16,041 nucleotides of DNA, from assembly GCF_030815255.1 (NCBI RefSeq), contig NZ_JAUSWN010000035.1:1-16041 (forward strand), written 5' to 3'. This DNA comes from Hathewaya limosa. Lineage in GTDB: Bacteria; Bacillota; Clostridia; Clostridiales; Clostridiaceae. Under the pieces are notes generated by a model. That model had not been told where the DNA came from and ran no database searches. It worked only from the letters and a program-made list of their open reading frames with translations. Of this stretch, positions 13,943-16,041 are shown piece by piece; the first letter of the stretch is position 1; each line of letters opens with the position of its first letter. The translations under genes were made by a program, and so were the position numbers.

Positions 13943-15016
13943 ATGAATTTATTACGTAGATGTCCAGATTTATATTATGAAACAATGTTATATACATATA
14001 TAAAAAGAATGTATGGAAATACCTATAAAATTAGTGAAATACACAGATCTAATCTTATAGATATATTGGAGAAAGAATTAGAAAATCCTTATAACAATTG
14101 TAATAAAATTAAATCTAAAATATTAAATTATATAGAAGAAAATGTTTTTAGTAAAGGTAATGAAATATCTAAGTTTGAAGAATATGAAAGAATTATAGTA
14201 CCTTGGGGAACATCTATTGATCCATATGTATTTTTGATTGCATTAAAACTTTTAAAAATAAAACCTACTATTACATCTAGGATTAAAGAACAAAGTGAAA
14301 ATATAAAGTCTAATGCTATTCCTTTAACATTGGAATACGATAATATAAATGTTATGCCGGTATATGTTCAAAGAGTACTTATAAATCGAATTATTTCAAT
14401 CGAAATAAATAATTTATATAATACAGATTGTGTGTTTAAGCAATCAATAGATCTTTTAAATACAAATAAGATAAATGTTTTTAATTCATTTTGTCCAATA
14501 ATAAATGAAAGTATGAAACAATCTTCAACTACAAAAGGCGGGGCTACTTATGAAGATGATATATATGATTTGCTTTTAAAAATAGGTATAGAAGAAAACA
14601 AAATACAAAGATTTCAACATGAGGATATTGGAAGTATAGAAAACGATTTCAAATTTGAGTTAGATGGTTTGAAATTTGGGATTTCTGCAAAAAAAACATT
14701 ACGTGAAAGATATAAACAATATGTAAATTTAAAGGATAAAGAAATTGATATAGATGTGTTTATGACAATAACACTTGGTACTGATTTAACTGAAGAGAAG
14801 GCTAAGACTATTAGAAAGTTTGGAGTATACATATTTGTAGCCCCAGAAATATATATGTCACAAGTATATTTACAACAAATAGAAGGAATATATCCTATAC
14901 AAGATTTAAGTGTAAACTTATTAAAACGATTGGGACAAGATTTTCCCTCATGTTCTATTGAAAAAGTTCCAAAAACTGCTTCATCACCTATTGAAAGGGT
15001 TTCACAGAATGTTTAA
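13943..15016 (+). CDS. Type II restriction endonuclease, EcoRII-C-like PD-(D/E)XK
   Basis: The protein is 357 aa. The N-terminal 190 residues show no recognised motif and may bind DNA. Residues about 198-300 carry the nuclease-like core: GGATYEDDIYDLLLKIG as the opening helix, then FELDGLKFGISAKKTLRER at 238-256. The acidic D/E followed by SAKKTLRER fits the K-x3-K/R-x-R cluster of EcoRII-C-type enzymes, whose active site uses lysine and arginine in a similar stretch. Following an EcoRII/SsoII-like methyltransferase on the same strand, it is the expected partner. A GGGGGAA site precedes the ATG. Its stop codon is a few bases before the right-hand structured-RNA copy. The specificity is inferred, not shown. 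Confidence 0.78.
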   Translation: MNLLRRCPDLYYETMLYTYIKRMYGNTYKISEIHRSNLIDILEKELENPYNNCNKIKSKILNYIEENVFSKGNEISKFEEYERIIVPWGTSIDPYVFLIALKLLKIKPTITSRIKEQSENIKSNAIPLTLEYDNINVMPVYVQRVLINRIISIEINNLYNTDCVFKQSIDLLNTNKINVFNSFCPIINESMKQSSTTKGGATYEDDIYDLLLKIGIEENKIQRFQHEDIGSIENDFKFELDGLKFGISAKKTLRERYKQYVNLKDKEIDIDVFMTITLGTDLTEEKAKTIRKFGVYIFVAPEIYMSQVYLQQIEGIYPIQDLSVNLLKRLGQDFPSCSIEKVPKTASSPIERVSQNV

Positions 15017-15021
15017 TATTT

Positions 15022-15290
15022 TAGGATAAAATGGACAAGCATAATAGATTAGTCTAACTTAGCATTTCTTTTATAGATAGGTATTTAGATAAAATGCTTA
15101 TACATTTTTACTTATCCGCTCCAAGTATTCACGTAAAGCCCCTATCATACAAAGGTAGCCTCTAGTATTCCCTTTGTGTCATAGGGGCTTTTTAAAAGGA
15201 ATGTTTGGACAAGCATATCAGTTAAAAGATACTCATAAGCTAGTCCAAACAAAATAGAAAAAATAGACCTAGAGAAAACTCTAGGTCCTT
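15022..15290 (+). ncRNA. Candidate large structured RNA, right copy, proximal module
   Basis: This starts six bases after the endonuclease stop with GGATAAAATGGACAAGC, closed near 15105-15121 by CATTTTTACTTATCCGCTC. Helix B pairs 15135-15145 with 15181-15191 and continues inward through a single mismatch and one T.G pair (G.U on the plus strand). A third helix around 15206-15250 pairs GTTTGGAC with GTCCAAAC. The hairpin at 15266-15287 closes the module. Order and loop strings match the left copy at 2304-2672, while helix B differs by compensatory changes. Confidence 0.6.
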
Positions 15291-15473
15291 CTTAATTCAA
15301 ATATTGGGAAAAAGTAATGTTTTGGATTTGAAAAGTTTAATAGTTAATTTTATTTAAATTATAACATATCGTAATTTAAAATCATTATTATAAGAAATAA
15401 AAATATATAAGAGAGTTACTTATACTGGTATACCTAATTTATCATTTAAATTTTACGTTACGAACTTTTTTAT
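15291..15473. other. AT-rich spacer between the right-hand modules
   Basis: There is no gene or strong helix. A TATACCTAATTTA string near 15428-15445 is shared with the left copy, at the equivalent place. Confidence 0.45.
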
Positions 15474-15842
15474 TAATAATGATTTTGGCGTTAAACCCCA
15501 TCACCCAGAAAGAGTTCCTTGTTTTATCTTAGAAAGCTATAGCTCTATGTGTCTTTCAAGTCTTCAAGCCACCTATAGCATAAGTTTTCTTAAGATTCTA
15601 CAAGTCCTTTTTTGGGTACCCGATGGAACGCTTCGCCCAGTGGACATGCCTATATTCATGCTTAACTCAGGAATTCGTAACGGCATTCATATAGGTCAAG
15701 TCCACTGGGCTTAAAAACAAGGGTGGACAAGCCTTTCCATACTTATGACTTTATATTTTCGCCTGTTGTGTGGCAAAAAGCGTAGCCACACAAATGCAGT
15801 CTTTCATATAAGCCAATGTATTCCAAGGCTTGTCCACCCTAG
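15474..15842 (+). ncRNA. Candidate large structured RNA, right copy, distal module
   Basis: On the plus strand this carries H2 (15635-15645 with 15700-15710, 11 perfect pairs) and H1 (15721-15735 with 15825-15839, 15 pairs). Inside H1 lies the GTGTGGC/GCCACAC hairpin between conserved GCCTGTT and AATGCAGTC. It matches the left module (1611-2040, minus) in order and loops; a G-C pair of H2 there is C-G here. H3 of the left copy is absent. A further 9-bp hairpin with a T5 end (15862-15870 with 15898-15906) just beyond may be its 3' terminator. Confidence 0.6.
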
Positions 15843-15861
15843 GTGTTATATTAACAACTGA

Positions 15862-15906
15862 AAAAATGGAAGGAGTTACACGAAGTGTGACAAGGTGTCC
15901 ATTTTT
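15862..15906 (+). terminator. Hairpin after the right structured-RNA copy
   Basis: AAAAATGGA (15862-15870) pairs with TCCATTTTT (15898-15906), with an inner ACAC/GTGT pairing. The T5 end faces the plus direction, fitting a terminator for a plus-strand RNA. Confidence 0.45.
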
Positions 15907-15921
15907 GAAGGCGTTAGGAAT

Positions 15922-15952
15922 AAAAAAACCTAGCTTTTAGCCAGGTTTTTTT
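15922..15952 (-). terminator. Terminator of the minus-strand gene at the right edge
   Basis: Positions 15922-15934 pair with 15940-15952. The only imperfect pair is A.C on the plus strand but G.U on the minus strand, and the stem lies just past the minus-strand stop codon at 15961. A7/T7 ends allow activity in both directions. Confidence 0.85.
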
Positions 15953-15960
15953 ATTATAAA

Positions 15961-16041
15961 TTATAAAGTTTTAAAATCAAAACTTTCAATTTCTGTCTTA
16001 ACAAGATCTGCTTGTACTTTCTTAACTAGGGAAGCTGCTTT
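15961..16041 (-). CDS. C-terminus of an unidentified protein (partial)
   Basis: An open frame enters from the right edge and ends at TAA (15963-15961). The last 26 residues read KAASLVKKVQADLVKTEIE then SFDFKTL. The stretch is helical and charged, with no recognisable motif. A terminator immediately downstream supports a real gene end. It runs in the same direction as the lysis cassette at the left edge. Confidence 0.65.
   Translation of the reverse strand, partial: KAASLVKKVQADLVKTEIESFDFKTL

Noticed and set aside
1611..15842. Inverted terminal repeats of a linear element or transposon
   Set aside because: The two copies share only short conserved strings and helices, not contiguous identity, and genes continue on both sides. 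RNA-type covariation explains the similarity better.

Overview
The window is a very AT-rich Clostridium-type accessory region, most like a plasmid or phage-plasmid of the C. botulinum/C. sporogenes group. I infer this from base composition, strong GGAGG-type ribosome sites, TTG/GTG starts, a phage-like lysis cassette with a UviB/BhlA-type holin, a stand-alone sigma factor, a primase-like replication protein and a restriction-modification pair. I recognise no chromosomal housekeeping gene.

Layout. Positions 1-1500 (minus strand) hold the start of an unidentified gene, a LysM-bearing amidase, DUF2922-like and DUF1659-like proteins and a holin, headed by a perfect 50-bp tandem duplication. Positions 1611-2672 hold no convincing protein gene but are full of long helices. 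A diverged copy in inverted orientation lies at 15022-15842. Compensatory changes between the copies and the distribution of G.U pairs indicate a large structured RNA made in two copies, each starting just after a protein gene (the sigma factor on the left, the restriction enzyme on the right) and pointing outward. A sigma-70-like factor is at 2681-3211 (minus). A 48-aa membrane peptide, an SH3b membrane protein and a repeat-rich DNA-binding protein follow on the plus strand.

Positions 6008-9214 are a self-contained RiPP operon: a consensus promoter inside an inverted repeat, a 26-aa precursor with a CxxCxxC core, a strong attenuator hairpin, a radical SAM/SPASM maturase, an ABC exporter and a bidirectional terminator. 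The precursor is too short for ordinary gene callers.

Positions 9338-11125 look like a replication module: 10-bp-phased TTACAAT boxes, a nested hairpin, a leader whose ribosome site is locked in an 11-bp helix with a competing 11-bp helix available, and a primase-like protein with a C-terminal HTH. The coding sequence for that HTH, plus its downstream tail, is then repeated in progressively decayed form up to 12301. A C5-cytosine methyltransferase with an N-terminal HTH and an EcoRII-C-like endonuclease follow (12398-15016). The right-hand structured-RNA copy, two terminators and the tail of a minus-strand gene close the window.

How the parts may work together (inference): the replication and R-M modules maintain the element, the RiPP operon exports a modified Cys-rich peptide, and the sigma factor may drive the lysis cassette. 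The paired structured RNAs are the least explained and potentially most novel content.
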